Assembly (NCBI RefSeq): GCF_900108225.1
Contig: NZ_FNUZ01000002.1
Coordinates: 560,501 to 624,500 of the forward strand
Direction of reading: 5' to 3'
Length of the DNA stretch: 64,000 bases
Source: Thalassococcus halodurans
GTDB lineage: Bacteria; Pseudomonadota; Alphaproteobacteria; Rhodobacterales; Rhodobacteraceae
Translations under genes and position numbers: made by a program
Part shown: in pieces, positions 18,331-29,402 of the stretch
How positions within the stretch are numbered: the first letter of the stretch is position 1
Layout: each line of letters opens with the position of its first letter
The notes under the pieces: model-generated
What the model saw: the letters and a program-made list of their open reading frames with translations, nothing else
Database searches by the model: none
Told to the model about the DNA's origin: nothing

Positions 18331-19290
18331 ATGTCGCACACGCCCCAAACAGCAGTTGTCGCCGATATTGGCGGGACCAACACGCGCGTTGCCATCGCCA
18401 AGGGGCATGACATCGTCGAGACCTCGATCAAGCGCTACAAAAACGCCAGCCAGACCGGACTGACGCAAATCCTGACGGACTATCTGGGCCAGAACGCCGT
18501 CAATCCTGATGCGGCTTGCGTTGCTATGGCTGGTCCGGTTCGTGACGGCGTTGGCCGTTTGACCAACCTCGACTGGGCGATCGACCGCGACGTGATCGCA
18601 CGCGCGACAGGCGCGAGCCGCGTGGCAGTTCTGAATGACCTGCAGGCACAAGGCCACGCGCTTGCGTCGCTTAGCGGTAATGATCTGGTGCCGATCCTGC
18701 CACGCGAAAGCATCCAGACAGACGCGCCCAAACTGGTAGTCGGTGTGGGAACGGGCCTGAACGCCGCGCCGATCTACAGCGTCGGCAATAGCACCGTCAT
18801 TCCCGCATCTGAATCCGGCCACGTTTCGCTGCCAGTGCGTAGCGAAGAAGAGCTGCGCTTGCGCGATTTCATTGCCCGCAAGCATCCCGAACCTGGCATC
18901 GAAGATGTCCTGTCCGGTCGTGGTTTTGAACGTATCTACGCATGGATCAGCCACGAGGCTGGCCAGAATGAAGAACGCCCTGCTGCTGACATCATGGCAT
19001 CTGTTCACACCGATCCTCTTGCAATGCGAACTGTTCAGACATTCTCGCGCATATTGGGTGGGTATGTGGGAGATCTGGCGCTGATCACCCTGCCCCTTGG
19101 CGGGATTTACCTGTGTGGCGGTGTGGCCCAGCATTTTGCACCCCATCTGACCATGGACACCTTTGGCAAGGCCTTTGCCGCCAAGGGCCGCTTCACCGAT
19201 TTCATGGCGCAATTCCCTGTGCATCTGGTCGCCAACGACTATGCCGCACTCACCGGCTGCGCCTGCCATCTGGAAGAACTCCGCCACTAA
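18331..19290 (+). CDS. glk: Glucokinase
   Basis: A 319-aa sugar kinase of the bacterial Glk family (not ROK). The phosphate-binding motif ADIGGTNTRVAI is at residues about 11-22, and GVGTGLNAAPI and the GGIYLCGGVA segment follow. It phosphorylates glucose freed by AglA or the GH1 enzyme. It lies three bases after the GH1 gene, and 134 bases separate it from pgm. Confidence 0.93.
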   Translation: MSHTPQTAVVADIGGTNTRVAIAKGHDIVETSIKRYKNASQTGLTQILTDYLGQNAVNPDAACVAMAGPVRDGVGRLTNLDWAIDRDVIARATGASRVAVLNDLQAQGHALASLSGNDLVPILPRESIQTDAPKLVVGVGTGLNAAPIYSVGNSTVIPASESGHVSLPVRSEEELRLRDFIARKHPEPGIEDVLSGRGFERIYAWISHEAGQNEERPAADIMASVHTDPLAMRTVQTFSRILGGYVGDLALITLPLGGIYLCGGVAQHFAPHLTMDTFGKAFAAKGRFTDFMAQFPVHLVANDYAALTGCACHLEELRH

Positions 19291-19406
19291 GAGCGCCCAT
19301 CAATCCGGCACTTTTTCGCAATAGTTCCTGACTATGGCGCGGTTCCGCGTGCTTGACCCTTTGATTTCGCGACATTTCACGGCACACAGAAGCAAAGCAG
19401 AAATAA

Positions 19407-21056
<1,650 letters not shown>

Positions 21057-21069
21057 TTATACCTAAATA

Positions 21070-21921
21070 TCAGTCGATTAAGACACGATATTCAGGCATG
21101 CCACGAAAGCTGGCTTCGATCGCAAAGGTCGATCCTGCCATGGGATCGTCATCGCCCGTATCAACACCTGCGGACGTCACGAAAAGCGTCGAATAATCAG
21201 GTCCGCCGAACGCCGGACAACTGGTTTGTGCCGCGGGCAAACCGAAGGCTGTCACAAACTGCCCCTCGGGCGAATAGCACGCGACGCGGCTTGATCCCCA
21301 CTGGGCGCTCCACAACTGCCCATCGGCATCAATGACCGCACCATCGGGTTTTGTCCCCGCCTCGTTCAGGTCAAGGAATGGTTCGGGTTCACCCACAGGC
21401 CAGCCGTTTTCATCCAACGCCACCTTCATAACCACATAGGTCGGGCTGTCTGTGAAATAGGCACAGGATTTGTCGTGGGCAAAACAGATGGCGTTCGAGA
21501 TCGTGATGTTATCGAAAAGCAAAGTCAGCTTGCCCTCGAAAAACCTATAGATCGCACCCGCACCTTCCTCGGCGTTGAAGCCCATGGTCCCGATCCAGAA
21601 CCCGCCCCACGGATCGGCTCGCCCGTCATTCGAACGCGTCACAGAATTATCTGCCTCAAGCGGAAGAACATGGGTTTCGTCGCCGTTGGCTGTGTCAAAG
21701 ATGAACAGGTCACGTGAGCTGGCCACCAGCAGGCGGTCCTTGTCGATAATCCCTGCGGCGGACACCGGGCGATCAAACGTCCACACCGCTTCACCGTGAT
21801 CGCCACGGCGATACAGTTTGTGGGACAGGATATCGAACCAGAACAGCGCCTGTTGATCGGGATGCCACAAAGGCCCCTCGCCCAAGGTGCAGTATGTGTC
21901 GCTGAATACGGTGTGTGACAT
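21070..21921 (-). CDS. SMP-30/gluconolactonase/LRE family protein
   Basis: A 283-aa six-bladed beta-propeller enzyme. Metal-binding elements visible: the Glu in LGEGPLWHPD, SNDGRADPWGGFWIG and PDGAVIDADGQLW. Members hydrolyse aldonolactones. The start at 21921 has an AGGAGGGG ribosome site; the upstream frame from 21960 lacks one. It converges on pgm with only 13 bases between stops. Its sugar-locus setting suits a sugar lactonase, but the substrate is an inference. Confidence 0.88.
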   Translation of the reverse strand: MSHTVFSDTYCTLGEGPLWHPDQQALFWFDILSHKLYRRGDHGEAVWTFDRPVSAAGIIDKDRLLVASSRDLFIFDTANGDETHVLPLEADNSVTRSNDGRADPWGGFWIGTMGFNAEEGAGAIYRFFEGKLTLLFDNITISNAICFAHDKSCAYFTDSPTYVVMKVALDENGWPVGEPEPFLDLNEAGTKPDGAVIDADGQLWSAQWGSSRVACYSPEGQFVTAFGLPAAQTSCPAFGGPDYSTLFVTSAGVDTGDDDPMAGSTFAIEASFRGMPEYRVLID

Positions 21922-22033
21922 GGCCCCTCCTGTTTTGCGGCAGACTGACGCAGGCGGCACGGGAAGACCAGTGCAAATCCATCCGTATTTCTGGGTGCTT
22001 CCGGATTTGTTTTTTATCGGTTAGTCCAAAGAC

Positions 22034-23428
22034 ATGAGGAGGATCATCGAAGGCATCCAGATACGCTATAGCCAGAAGCTTTTCCTTCTGGCAGCGGTCC
22101 CTTTGATCCTAGCGGCAGCCGCCATCGCATTGGTCGTTGCCAACCAATCCCGATCCCTCGCAGAACGCGAAATCCGAAGCCTTGAGACACAGTTGCTGGA
22201 AGCCAAAAAGGCTGAGCTGCGCAACTACGTCACGCAGGCACGAAACGGATTCTATTTCATCTACGGCAACGCAGCGCCGGATGATGAGGCCGCCAAAGAA
22301 CAGGTCAAGCAGATCCTGGCCGCGATGATCTATGGCGATGAAGGCTTTTTCTTTGTCTACGACTATGACGGCACCAACATCGTCAGCCCGCGCCAGACCA
22401 ATCTGATCAACAAAGATTGGACCGGCATGACTGACAGCGAAGGCACACCAATCGTTGACGAACTGATCCGTATCGCACGACAGGGTGCCGGCTATCACGA
22501 ATACCTCTGGCCCAAACCATCAACCGGCAAAGAAGCACGGATGATCACCTATGTGACGTCCTTCCCGTCTTGGCAGTGGGCTGTGGGCACCGGAGTATTC
22601 ATCGATGATGTTGTGTCATCGGTCGCAGCCGCCCGTGCCGATATGGAGGCGCGTATCCGGCGCACATTTATCTATATCGGTGCCATCACGGCCTTTTCGC
22701 TGTTGCTGGTATTTATGTCCGGCCTTTTGCTGAACATTCACGAAAAGAAACTGGCGGACGCCAAGCTTCGTGAACTGACACAGCGGGTATTTGATGCGCA
22801 GGAAGAAGAGCGCGGCCGCGTTGCGCGCGAATTGCATGACAGTATCAGCCAGATTCTTGTCGGCGTGAAATATTCGCTCGATATCGCCAAACGCCGCGTG
22901 ACCAACGAAGACAAACGCGCGGCCGAGACGCTGGATAAAGGCATCGACAACCTGTCAGGCGCCATCCAGGAAGTCCGCCGCATTTCGCGCGACTTGCGTC
23001 CGGGCGTGCTGGATGATCTGGGCCTTGGTCCGGCGATCAAGGCATTGGCCGATGATTTTCGCGCCCGCACCAACATTGAAACGAAGTTCGAAACCGTGGT
23101 CTTCCGCAACCGTCTGGACCAAGAGGCCCGGATCGCCCTGTACCGCATCGCACAAGAGGCGCTGACCAACGTTGAACGTCATTCACAAGCGACCATGGTC
23201 AATATCGATCTGCGCGGCCATACACGCGGTGCAACCTTACGGATTTCCGACAATGGCCAAGGCATGCCCAAGGCCGAGAACCGCAAAGCCCGCTCTGGGA
23301 TTGGTCTGCGCAATATGCAAGAACGCGTTGATCAATTGGGCGGGACACTGACCGTGAAATCCAGTGCCAATGGCACTACTATTGAAGCGCGGGTGCCATT
23401 GACGCACTTGCTGCCCCCTGAACCATAA
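22034..23428 (+). CDS. Cache-domain sensor histidine kinase (HisKA_3 type)
   Basis: A 464-aa membrane kinase: helix 1 at about 15-37, a periplasmic single-Cache domain at about 40-205 (GDEGFFFVYDYDGTNIV and the WQWAVGTGVFIDD end), helix 2 at about 211-235, phosphoacceptor H268 in RVARELHDSISQIL, and an ATPase domain (AQEALTNVERHS, DNGQGM). Single-Cache sensors of this kind often bind small organic acids. It is followed by the cognate regulator, whose ATG lies 18 bases after the stop codon. Confidence 0.92.
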   Translation: MRRIIEGIQIRYSQKLFLLAAVPLILAAAAIALVVANQSRSLAEREIRSLETQLLEAKKAELRNYVTQARNGFYFIYGNAAPDDEAAKEQVKQILAAMIYGDEGFFFVYDYDGTNIVSPRQTNLINKDWTGMTDSEGTPIVDELIRIARQGAGYHEYLWPKPSTGKEARMITYVTSFPSWQWAVGTGVFIDDVVSSVAAARADMEARIRRTFIYIGAITAFSLLLVFMSGLLLNIHEKKLADAKLRELTQRVFDAQEEERGRVARELHDSISQILVGVKYSLDIAKRRVTNEDKRAAETLDKGIDNLSGAIQEVRRISRDLRPGVLDDLGLGPAIKALADDFRARTNIETKFETVVFRNRLDQEARIALYRIAQEALTNVERHSQATMVNIDLRGHTRGATLRISDNGQGMPKAENRKARSGIGLRNMQERVDQLGGTLTVKSSANGTTIEARVPLTHLLPPEP

Positions 23429-23446
23429 AGCTTGAAGGAACGGCAC

Positions 23447-24091
23447 ATGACCACTCCGATCCGCGTTGCCATCGTTGACGACCATCCCATGGTCGCCGAA
23501 GGGATCGAAGCCATTCTGGAATGTTACGACGACATCTCGGTCGTAGCCACGCTGTCTGACGGCAAGGAAATCATCGACCGCATCGATGATCTGTCGCCGG
23601 ATGTGATCCTGATGGATTTGAACATGCCCGGCCTCTCGGGCCTGTCAGCGACAGAAATGCTGCTCGAGCGCCGCCCAGAAACGCGCATTCTGATCCTGTC
23701 CATGCACGACAGCCCCGAATACATCTCGACAGCTCTCAGCCATGGGGCCAAAGGATACGTTCTGAAAGACGTCCCCACCGAAGAAATCAAGCATGCCATC
23801 GATGCTGTGATGTCCGGTCAGCGGTATCTGTGTACGGGCGCGCAAGGGTCACTTGAACCTCCTGCCAGCGACACACGCGAACAACTGACCAACCGGGAAC
23901 AGACGATCCTGCTTCAACTTGCCCAAGGCATGTCGAACAAAGACGTCGCGAACGCATTGGACATTTCCGTGCGTACCGTCGAAACGCACCGCAAGAACAT
24001 CAAACGCAAGCTTGGGATCAGTTCGACCGCAGGCCTGACCCGATATGCGCTGGAACACGGTGTGCTTCAGGGGACCGGCGTCAACAGCTAG
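23447..24091 (+). CDS. LuxR/NarL-family response regulator
   Basis: A 214-aa regulator: receiver domain at residues 1-125 with acidic pair D11-D12, phosphoacceptor D57 and K108 in GYVLKDV, and a LuxR-type helix-turn-helix at about 148-205 (LTNREQTILLQLAQGMSNKDVA). The ATG at 23447 follows an AAGGAA site; a TTG at 23432 is an unlikely start. It pairs with the Cache kinase. The target genes are not evident, since no transporter is adjacent. Confidence 0.92.
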   Translation: MTTPIRVAIVDDHPMVAEGIEAILECYDDISVVATLSDGKEIIDRIDDLSPDVILMDLNMPGLSGLSATEMLLERRPETRILILSMHDSPEYISTALSHGAKGYVLKDVPTEEIKHAIDAVMSGQRYLCTGAQGSLEPPASDTREQLTNREQTILLQLAQGMSNKDVANALDISVRTVETHRKNIKRKLGISSTAGLTRYALEHGVLQGTGVNS

Positions 24092-24094
24092 GTC

Positions 24095-24241
24095 TTAGCA
24101 GAGTTTGAAGGCATCCAAGAATGCAACGCTGGCGTTATCAGCGCCTGCGATGCTGCCGCTCAGCATCTGCCCAACGACCATCAACGCGACCAGAATGGCG
24201 GCTTTGATCAGGCCAAAATCTCGGCGTCTGGAAATATGCAT
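24095..24241 (-). CDS. Small membrane protein, 48 aa, unknown
   Basis: An ATG at 24241 preceded by a strong AGGAGG site opens a 48-residue frame: a basic start (MHISRRRDF), one hydrophobic segment at about residues 9-29, and a short tail ending FKLC. The excellent ribosome site and typical single-helix layout support a real gene. Alternatively the segment with its AGA/GAD junction is a signal peptide. It converges on the response regulator, with three bases between stops. No function can be assigned. Confidence 0.6.
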   Translation of the reverse strand: MHISRRRDFGLIKAAILVALMVVGQMLSGSIAGADNASVAFLDAFKLC

Positions 24242-24387
24242 TTGGCCCTCCTGTCATATTGAACCAATGCGTTCAGTTTGCCCCGAGTTGGTCGTTCAGG
24301 CAATTCACATGTATGCGCGCAAATGAAACACAAGCTGTGCGATCCTGCTTGTGAACCGCGCGCGTTCGCTGCTATGGATTGGCCTGC

Positions 24388-24461
24388 GCGGGTATGGTGA
24401 AAAGGTATCACACGAGCTTCCCAAGCTCTTGTTACGGGTTCGATTCCCGTTACCCGCTCCA
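24388..24461 (+). tRNA. tRNA-Gly (CCC)
   Basis: Complete cloverleaf with acceptor GCGGGTA/TACCCGC, a 4-bp D stem, anticodon loop TTCCCAA (anticodon CCC, reads GGG), T arm GGGTTCGATTCCC and encoded CCA. The first pair of the anticodon stem is C-T. The 3' end overlaps the end of the opposite-strand deacetylase gene by 12 bases. Confidence 0.92.
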
Positions 24462-25562
24462 ACCTTTCAATCTTTCCGAAAGCACGGCAACATCACGCCT
24501 TAGATCGTCGCGGATCGGCCCATTGCGCGGCTTATCCAAAATCGTTGCCAGCAGCGTGTGATCCGGTTTGGCTTTCCGCGGCCATGATAGCGCACGAAGG
24601 ATGTCTGACGCCTCTGACGGCAAAACATCCGGCACCTCGAACCCAGCGATCTCGGCCCAGACAGCTGTCCAAGCGCGCCCAACCGTCCAAGGGTTATAGC
24701 CACCGCCACCGGATACGATCAAACGCGGGGCCAGTGGCCGTAGGGCGCGCACGGTTTTGACGTGACATCGGTTTGACAGAGACAGGCGCGCCAAAGGGTC
24801 TTCGCTTACTGCATCTGCCCCACATTGCAGGAAAACCGCGTCGGCTTTGAACGACTGGACGGCTGGAAGGATGATCTGGTCCAGAACCAGGTCAAACTCT
24901 GTATCGTTGAAGCAGCGTGCTACCGGAAGATTGAGCGCTGCCCCGCCTGCATCATCATCGATGTCGCCAGTGAACGGCCAACGGTTGGCTTCGTGGACAG
25001 ACACCATCCGCACATTGTCCGCGCCGTGAAAAGCCTCGGCCACGCCATCGCAATGGTGCGCGTCGATATCGACGTATGCGACACGCTGACAGCCAAGCTC
25101 TAGCAACCGTTGGATTGTGAGGACGGGTTCATTCAGATAACAGAACCCCCCTGCCCGATCCGCCATCCCGTGATGCGTTCCTCCCCCGGGATTGAAAACG
25201 ACACCGCCGTCAGCAACCAGTTCTGCCGCCAGCAGGCCACCACCCACAGCCGTCGCGGGCCTCCGGTACATTTCGGTGAAAACCGGATTGGACAGAGTGC
25301 CCAAGTGGTGGCGCGTCCGTGTCGCCTCGGAAACGGATTGCTCTTTCTCCGCAGACAGCAAGGCAGACACGTATTCGGGCGTGTGAAATCGTTCCAGCGC
25401 CACAGGCTTGGCCAAGGGCGATGTCCGATAACGCTCGGACGGCAGCCAACCCAATGCGCGTGACAGATCAATCACCGCTGGCACGCGCGGAATGGACAAC
25501 GGATGTAGCGGCCCATAGCTGGAACCGCGATAGATGTTTGATCCGATGAACAATTCCGTCAT
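24450..25562 (-). CDS. Histone deacetylase / AcuC-like family protein
   Basis: A 370-aa zinc amidohydrolase of the class I deacetylase fold. Active-site motifs are intact: GGGTHHGMADRAGGFCYLN (charge-relay histidines), DIDAHHCDG (zinc Asp and His), QCGADAVSEDPLARL (second zinc Asp) and GGGGYN (transition-state Tyr). Bacterial members deacetylate acetyl-lysine (AcuC) or acetylated polyamines; the motifs favour the AcuC branch. The last four codons, W-S-G-stop, are encoded by the complement of the tRNA-Gly acceptor end. Confidence 0.9.
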   Translation of the reverse strand: MTELFIGSNIYRGSSYGPLHPLSIPRVPAVIDLSRALGWLPSERYRTSPLAKPVALERFHTPEYVSALLSAEKEQSVSEATRTRHHLGTLSNPVFTEMYRRPATAVGGGLLAAELVADGGVVFNPGGGTHHGMADRAGGFCYLNEPVLTIQRLLELGCQRVAYVDIDAHHCDGVAEAFHGADNVRMVSVHEANRWPFTGDIDDDAGGAALNLPVARCFNDTEFDLVLDQIILPAVQSFKADAVFLQCGADAVSEDPLARLSLSNRCHVKTVRALRPLAPRLIVSGGGGYNPWTVGRAWTAVWAEIAGFEVPDVLPSEASDILRALSWPRKAKPDHTLLATILDKPRNGPIRDDLRRDVAVLSERLKGWSG

Positions 25563-25599
25563 GGCACCGTCCGCCTATCCCCAGACCGCGCCTATTGGA

Positions 25600-27426
25600 T
25601 CAAGACGCTTCTGCCGCCTTTTCCTCAAGCTCGAGCCATTCCATTTCAGCGGCATCTAGCTTGGTCTGCCGTTCGGCCAAGGCTTCGGTCGCTTTGCGGA
25701 ACTTGACCGGTTCGCGCGTGAACAGATCGGGATCACCAAGAAGTTCATTCAGTTTGCCAATCTCGGCTTCAAGACGTTCGATTTCTGCCGGAAGGGCTTC
25801 AAGCCGGTGTTTTTCAGTGAAACTGAGGCCCTTGGGCTTGGCCGGTTTGGCTTTCGGCTTTTCTTCGACCGGATCTTTGGACTTGGCGGATTTATCCTGC
25901 GTTTCGGCCTTCTTCGTCTCGGCGCGCTGGGCCTGATAATCGCTCCAGCCACCGGCATAAACCGTTGCTTTGCCATCGCCTTCCATCGCGATGGTCGTGC
26001 TGACTGTGCGGTCCAGAAAATCACGGTCGTGGCTGACCAGAACAACTGTCCCGTCATATTCCCCGATCAGATCCTGCAGCAGGTCCAGCGTTTCGACGTC
26101 CAGATCGTTGGTCGGTTCGTCAAGGATCAGCAGGTTCGATTCCTTGGCCATGATCTTGGCCAACAGCAATCGTGCCTTTTCACCGCCCGACAAAGACCGG
26201 ACTGGCGCACGGGCCTGACGTTCATCGAACAGGAATTCTTTCAGGTAGCCGACCACGTGCTTGGGTTGCCCACGCACCAGAACCTGATCCGCTTTCCCAG
26301 AGACCCGCATTTCAGGGTCACCGGTCAGCGATTCCCAAAGGGTCATGTCCGGATCAAGTTGTGCACGGGACTGGTCGAAAATCGCGGGCATCAGGTTGGT
26401 GCCCAATGAGACTTCACCACTGTCAGGCGCTTCCTGACCCATCAACATACGCAAAAGCGTTGTCTTACCCACACCGTTCGGGCCCACAAAGCCCACACGA
26501 TCCCCACGCTGAACGCGCAGCGAGAAATCCTTGACGATGACCTTATCGCCGTAGGCTTTGGACAGACCCACAGCCTCGATCACCTTTTTGCCCGAGGTCG
26601 GACCGGCGGACAGTTCCATTGCGGCCGTGCCCTGACGGCGGATCATCGAGGACCGTTCCTTGCGCAAATCCTGTAGGGCACGGACGCGGCCTTGATTCCG
26701 TTTGCGGCGTGCGCTGATGCCTTCGACGGCCCAACGCGCCTCGGACTTGATTTTGCGATCAAGCTTGTGGCGCTGCATGTCTTCGTCCGCCCAAACCTTG
26801 TCACGCCATGCCTCGAATCCGCTGAAACCCTGTTCCTGACGGCGGACTTCGCCACGATCCACCCAGAGCGTGGCACGCGTCAGTTCGGTCAGAAAACGCC
26901 TGTCGTGCGAGATGAGAACAAAGGCCTTGCGCGTTGATTTCAATTCACTTTCCAGCCAATTGATCGCCTCAATGTCCAGATGGTTGGTCGGTTCGTCCAA
27001 CAGCATCAAATCCGGATCACGCGCCAGCATACGCGCCAAAGCTGCCCGACGACGTTCCCCACCGGATGCCGTGGACACAGGACGCGCTGGATCAAACTTC
27101 AGGCCTTCACCTGCGCGTTCAACGCGGTACATCTCGCCTGGATCAAGACCTTCGGCGGCATAGTCGCCCAGCGTTTCAAAGCCTGTCAGATCAGGGTCCT
27201 GCTCCATATACCCGACGGTAATCCCCGGCGGCACGACCCGTTCGCCGCGATCAGGTTCAACAATACCCGCCATAACTTTCAAAAGCGTCGATTTGCCGGA
27301 ACCGTTCCGCCCGACCAACGCGACACGGTCGCCTTGGTGCACAATCAACGACAGTCCATCGAAAACGGGATTTCCGCCGAAGGTCAGAGAGATATCAGAA
27401 AGCTGAAGAAGAGGTATCTGTGCCAT
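25600..27426 (-). CDS. uup: ABC-F family ATPase Uup
   Basis: A 608-aa soluble protein with two ABC domains and no membrane segments. Walker A GRNGSGKSTLLKVMAG and GPNGVGKTTLLRMLMG, signatures ASGGERRRAALARML and LSGGEKARLLLAKIM. A Lys/Pro-rich linker from about residue 515 leads to a C-terminal coiled coil at about 545-600, which is the mark of Uup rather than EttA. ABC-F proteins of this type act on the ribosome or on branched DNA. Confidence 0.92.
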   Translation of the reverse strand: MAQIPLLQLSDISLTFGGNPVFDGLSLIVHQGDRVALVGRNGSGKSTLLKVMAGIVEPDRGERVVPPGITVGYMEQDPDLTGFETLGDYAAEGLDPGEMYRVERAGEGLKFDPARPVSTASGGERRRAALARMLARDPDLMLLDEPTNHLDIEAINWLESELKSTRKAFVLISHDRRFLTELTRATLWVDRGEVRRQEQGFSGFEAWRDKVWADEDMQRHKLDRKIKSEARWAVEGISARRKRNQGRVRALQDLRKERSSMIRRQGTAAMELSAGPTSGKKVIEAVGLSKAYGDKVIVKDFSLRVQRGDRVGFVGPNGVGKTTLLRMLMGQEAPDSGEVSLGTNLMPAIFDQSRAQLDPDMTLWESLTGDPEMRVSGKADQVLVRGQPKHVVGYLKEFLFDERQARAPVRSLSGGEKARLLLAKIMAKESNLLILDEPTNDLDVETLDLLQDLIGEYDGTVVLVSHDRDFLDRTVSTTIAMEGDGKATVYAGGWSDYQAQRAETKKAETQDKSAKSKDPVEEKPKAKPAKPKGLSFTEKHRLEALPAEIERLEAEIGKLNELLGDPDLFTREPVKFRKATEALAERQTKLDAAEMEWLELEEKAAEAS

Positions 27427-27473
27427 GCCCGCGATATGGCAGGAGCGCGTGACAACAGCAAGAGGTGCTGTGA

Positions 27474-28205
27474 TCAGGCCAGAACCGAGCGTAGCAGCCG
27501 TTTGCGTTCCGGCGGAATGCGCCCGATTTCGACGCCTGTAAAGACATGGAGCGTATTCATATCAGTGTCGATCACCGCATGATCACTGACCCACCCCCCC
27601 ATCAACAGATAGGTCCGTAGCAGCGGCGGCATCCGCAACATGGCCTTTTTGGCATCCGGCCTGCGTCGCAAACGCGAGGCATAGCGAAACACATTCGGTG
27701 CCTTGATCTGGGGAATCCAACGTTTCGGCCCAATGTGTTTTGCTTTCAACATCGCAAAGGCATCCGCATAGCTGGCCGCGTCCGTCCCAGCAAAGGACGC
27801 ACAGCCAAACAAAAGCTCGACCCCGTTGTCATCTACATAAGAGGTCATAGCCCCCCATGCGACGCGCAGGATATCAGGATCGCGGTAATCCGGATGGATG
27901 CAAAACCGGCCCATTTCGACCATCGGGCTTTTAAATCGTTCCAAGGCCGACAATTCATAAAATTGCGCGGAATAGGAAGACTGGATCGAGGCACCGTCTT
28001 TGAAGGGCATCATGCGGAAGCAACAGACAATCGTACCGTTCGAGACATCCTCGACAATCACATGATCACTGACCGCATCAAAAACATCACTGTCGATGCC
28101 CTCACTTCCCCGAAACGCCAGATGCCTTAGTCGCTGGGCGGCCTCAAGGTCGCGATCTTCACGGGCAAGTCTGGCGCTGTAACGCCCTTTCGCCAAACCT
28201 AGCAT
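27474..28205 (-). CDS. olsB: Ornithine-acyl-ACP N-acyltransferase OlsB
   Basis: A 243-aa GNAT-fold acyltransferase. Family features include RLRHLAFRG near residue 27, EMGRFCIHPDYRDPDILRVAW and LFGCASFAGTD. OlsB transfers a 3-hydroxyacyl chain to ornithine, the first step of phosphate-free ornithine lipids. The start at 28205 has a GGCAGGAG site; a start at 28235 has none. The O-acyltransferase OlsA is not in the window. Confidence 0.9.
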   Translation of the reverse strand: MLGLAKGRYSARLAREDRDLEAAQRLRHLAFRGSEGIDSDVFDAVSDHVIVEDVSNGTIVCCFRMMPFKDGASIQSSYSAQFYELSALERFKSPMVEMGRFCIHPDYRDPDILRVAWGAMTSYVDDNGVELLFGCASFAGTDAASYADAFAMLKAKHIGPKRWIPQIKAPNVFRYASRLRRRPDAKKAMLRMPPLLRTYLLMGGWVSDHAVIDTDMNTLHVFTGVEIGRIPPERKRLLRSVLA

Positions 28206-28277
28206 GGCCGTACTCCTGCCCTGTATCGTCAGCATCGCTACATCACGATGCTATCAGAAACATGACAATATCACGGA

Positions 28278-28727
28278 TTAGCCGCCGCCAAGAAGCGTAT
28301 CCGCGCTCAGCTGTCCGATGTTACCGAACAGTTTGCGGATCAGGCCGATGTTGCTGCCGGATGTCGTGACACGGCTGGAGATCGGAACAACCATCCCGTC
28401 GGCAAGCCCGAATTCTTCGATGTTGGTCACAACGCCCGCCTCATCGAACGAAATGACCAGAACCGTTCGGTCGACGACCTCGGGCTTTTTGGGGCCGAAA
28501 TGTTTGACGGTCGAACCGACGTAGTAATAGGCGCTCTCGCTTAGGATGCCGGATGTGGTCGGCACACCGATCAGTTCTTCGACAGTGGCGCGTGTATCCA
28601 CCCCCGGAACGATTTGCTGAAGATCTTCTTCGGGCGGAACATATCCGTGATTGCGATATTGTGCTGTGCACCCGGCCAGAATGGCCGTCGATACTGCCAA
28701 CGCCATCAAAACACTGCTTTTGCGCAT
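28278..28727 (-). CDS. bamE: Outer membrane assembly lipoprotein BamE
   Basis: A 149-aa lipoprotein: signal with lipobox LAGC (Cys20) and a BamE/SmpA domain at about 35-110 (DTRATVEELIGVPTTSG, AYYYVGS, then a strand-rich region). It is a partner of BamA in inserting outer-membrane beta-barrels. The start at 28727 gives a proper signal peptide. It is divergent from yceD, as is common in Rhodobacteraceae. Confidence 0.9.
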   Translation of the reverse strand: MRKSSVLMALAVSTAILAGCTAQYRNHGYVPPEEDLQQIVPGVDTRATVEELIGVPTTSGILSESAYYYVGSTVKHFGPKKPEVVDRTVLVISFDEAGVVTNIEEFGLADGMVVPISSRVTTSGSNIGLIRKLFGNIGQLSADTLLGGG

Positions 28728-28832
28728 TGTTGCCTTGCCCAAGTTCCCGCCCCTCTTGTTTCGGCTTCTATTGCCTTCTATCCCGCTTACAGAAGGACAG
28801 ACATTCGATCAAGTAAAGGAACGCTCTGGAAA

Positions 28833-29402
28833 ATGACTGAACGTGCCCATTCGCCCAAGGTTTTCAGGGTCGCCGACCTTTCACAAGCCCATGCGACCAA
28901 ATTTGATCTGCCGTTGTCCGCAGAAGACAGGGCCACGGTCGCCACAGAACTGGATGCAACATCCATTAAAAAGCTGACCTTCTCGGGCCAGATCGCCCCC
29001 TTGGGCAAACGCGGATGGCGGTTGAACGGGAAACTGGGGGCGACTGTCGTCCAGCCCTGCGTCGTCACACTTACACCGGTCACGACGCGTATTGATTCTG
29101 ATGTCGTGCGCACATTTGTGCCGCCGGCCCAGCTGCATACCCCGACAGAAGGCAGCGAGACCGAGATTCCCGAAGACGACAGTATCGAGGAACTAGGGAC
29201 CGAAATCGACGTCTACGACGTCATGATCGAAGCTTTGGCGATCGCGATCCCTGATTATCCACGCGCAGCAGATGCCGAACTGGACAACATCAGCGCGATC
29301 CCTGAGGGTGCAGAACCGATAAAAGAGGAAGAAACCAAGCCTTTTGCCGGTTTGGCAGCGCTTCGGGACAAACTTTCCGACCCGGACGGGCAAAAAGATT
29401 AA
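28833..29402 (+). CDS. yceD: YceD/DUF177 family protein
   Basis: A 189-aa protein with the DUF177 core: LTFSGQIAPLGKRGWRLNGKLGATVVQPCVVTL is split here as the conserved central region at about residues 49-82, followed by a D/E-rich segment (EIPEDDSIEE) and VMIEALAIAIPDYPRA. DUF177 proteins are linked to 23S rRNA accumulation and nearly always sit next to rpmF, as here. The ATG at 28833 was chosen because it begins the aligned domain; the frame is open upstream to 28614. Confidence 0.88.
   Translation: MTERAHSPKVFRVADLSQAHATKFDLPLSAEDRATVATELDATSIKKLTFSGQIAPLGKRGWRLNGKLGATVVQPCVVTLTPVTTRIDSDVVRTFVPPAQLHTPTEGSETEIPEDDSIEELGTEIDVYDVMIEALAIAIPDYPRAADAELDNISAIPEGAEPIKEEETKPFAGLAALRDKLSDPDGQKD

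Noticed and set aside
24388-24461. tRNA-Gly as an attachment site of an integrated element
   Set aside because: No integrase and no second copy of the tRNA 3' end were seen nearby.
24208-24462. A small frame starting MERVTGIEPVTRAWEARVIP
   Set aside because: It is a translation of the tRNA-Gly complement, a well-known spurious prediction.
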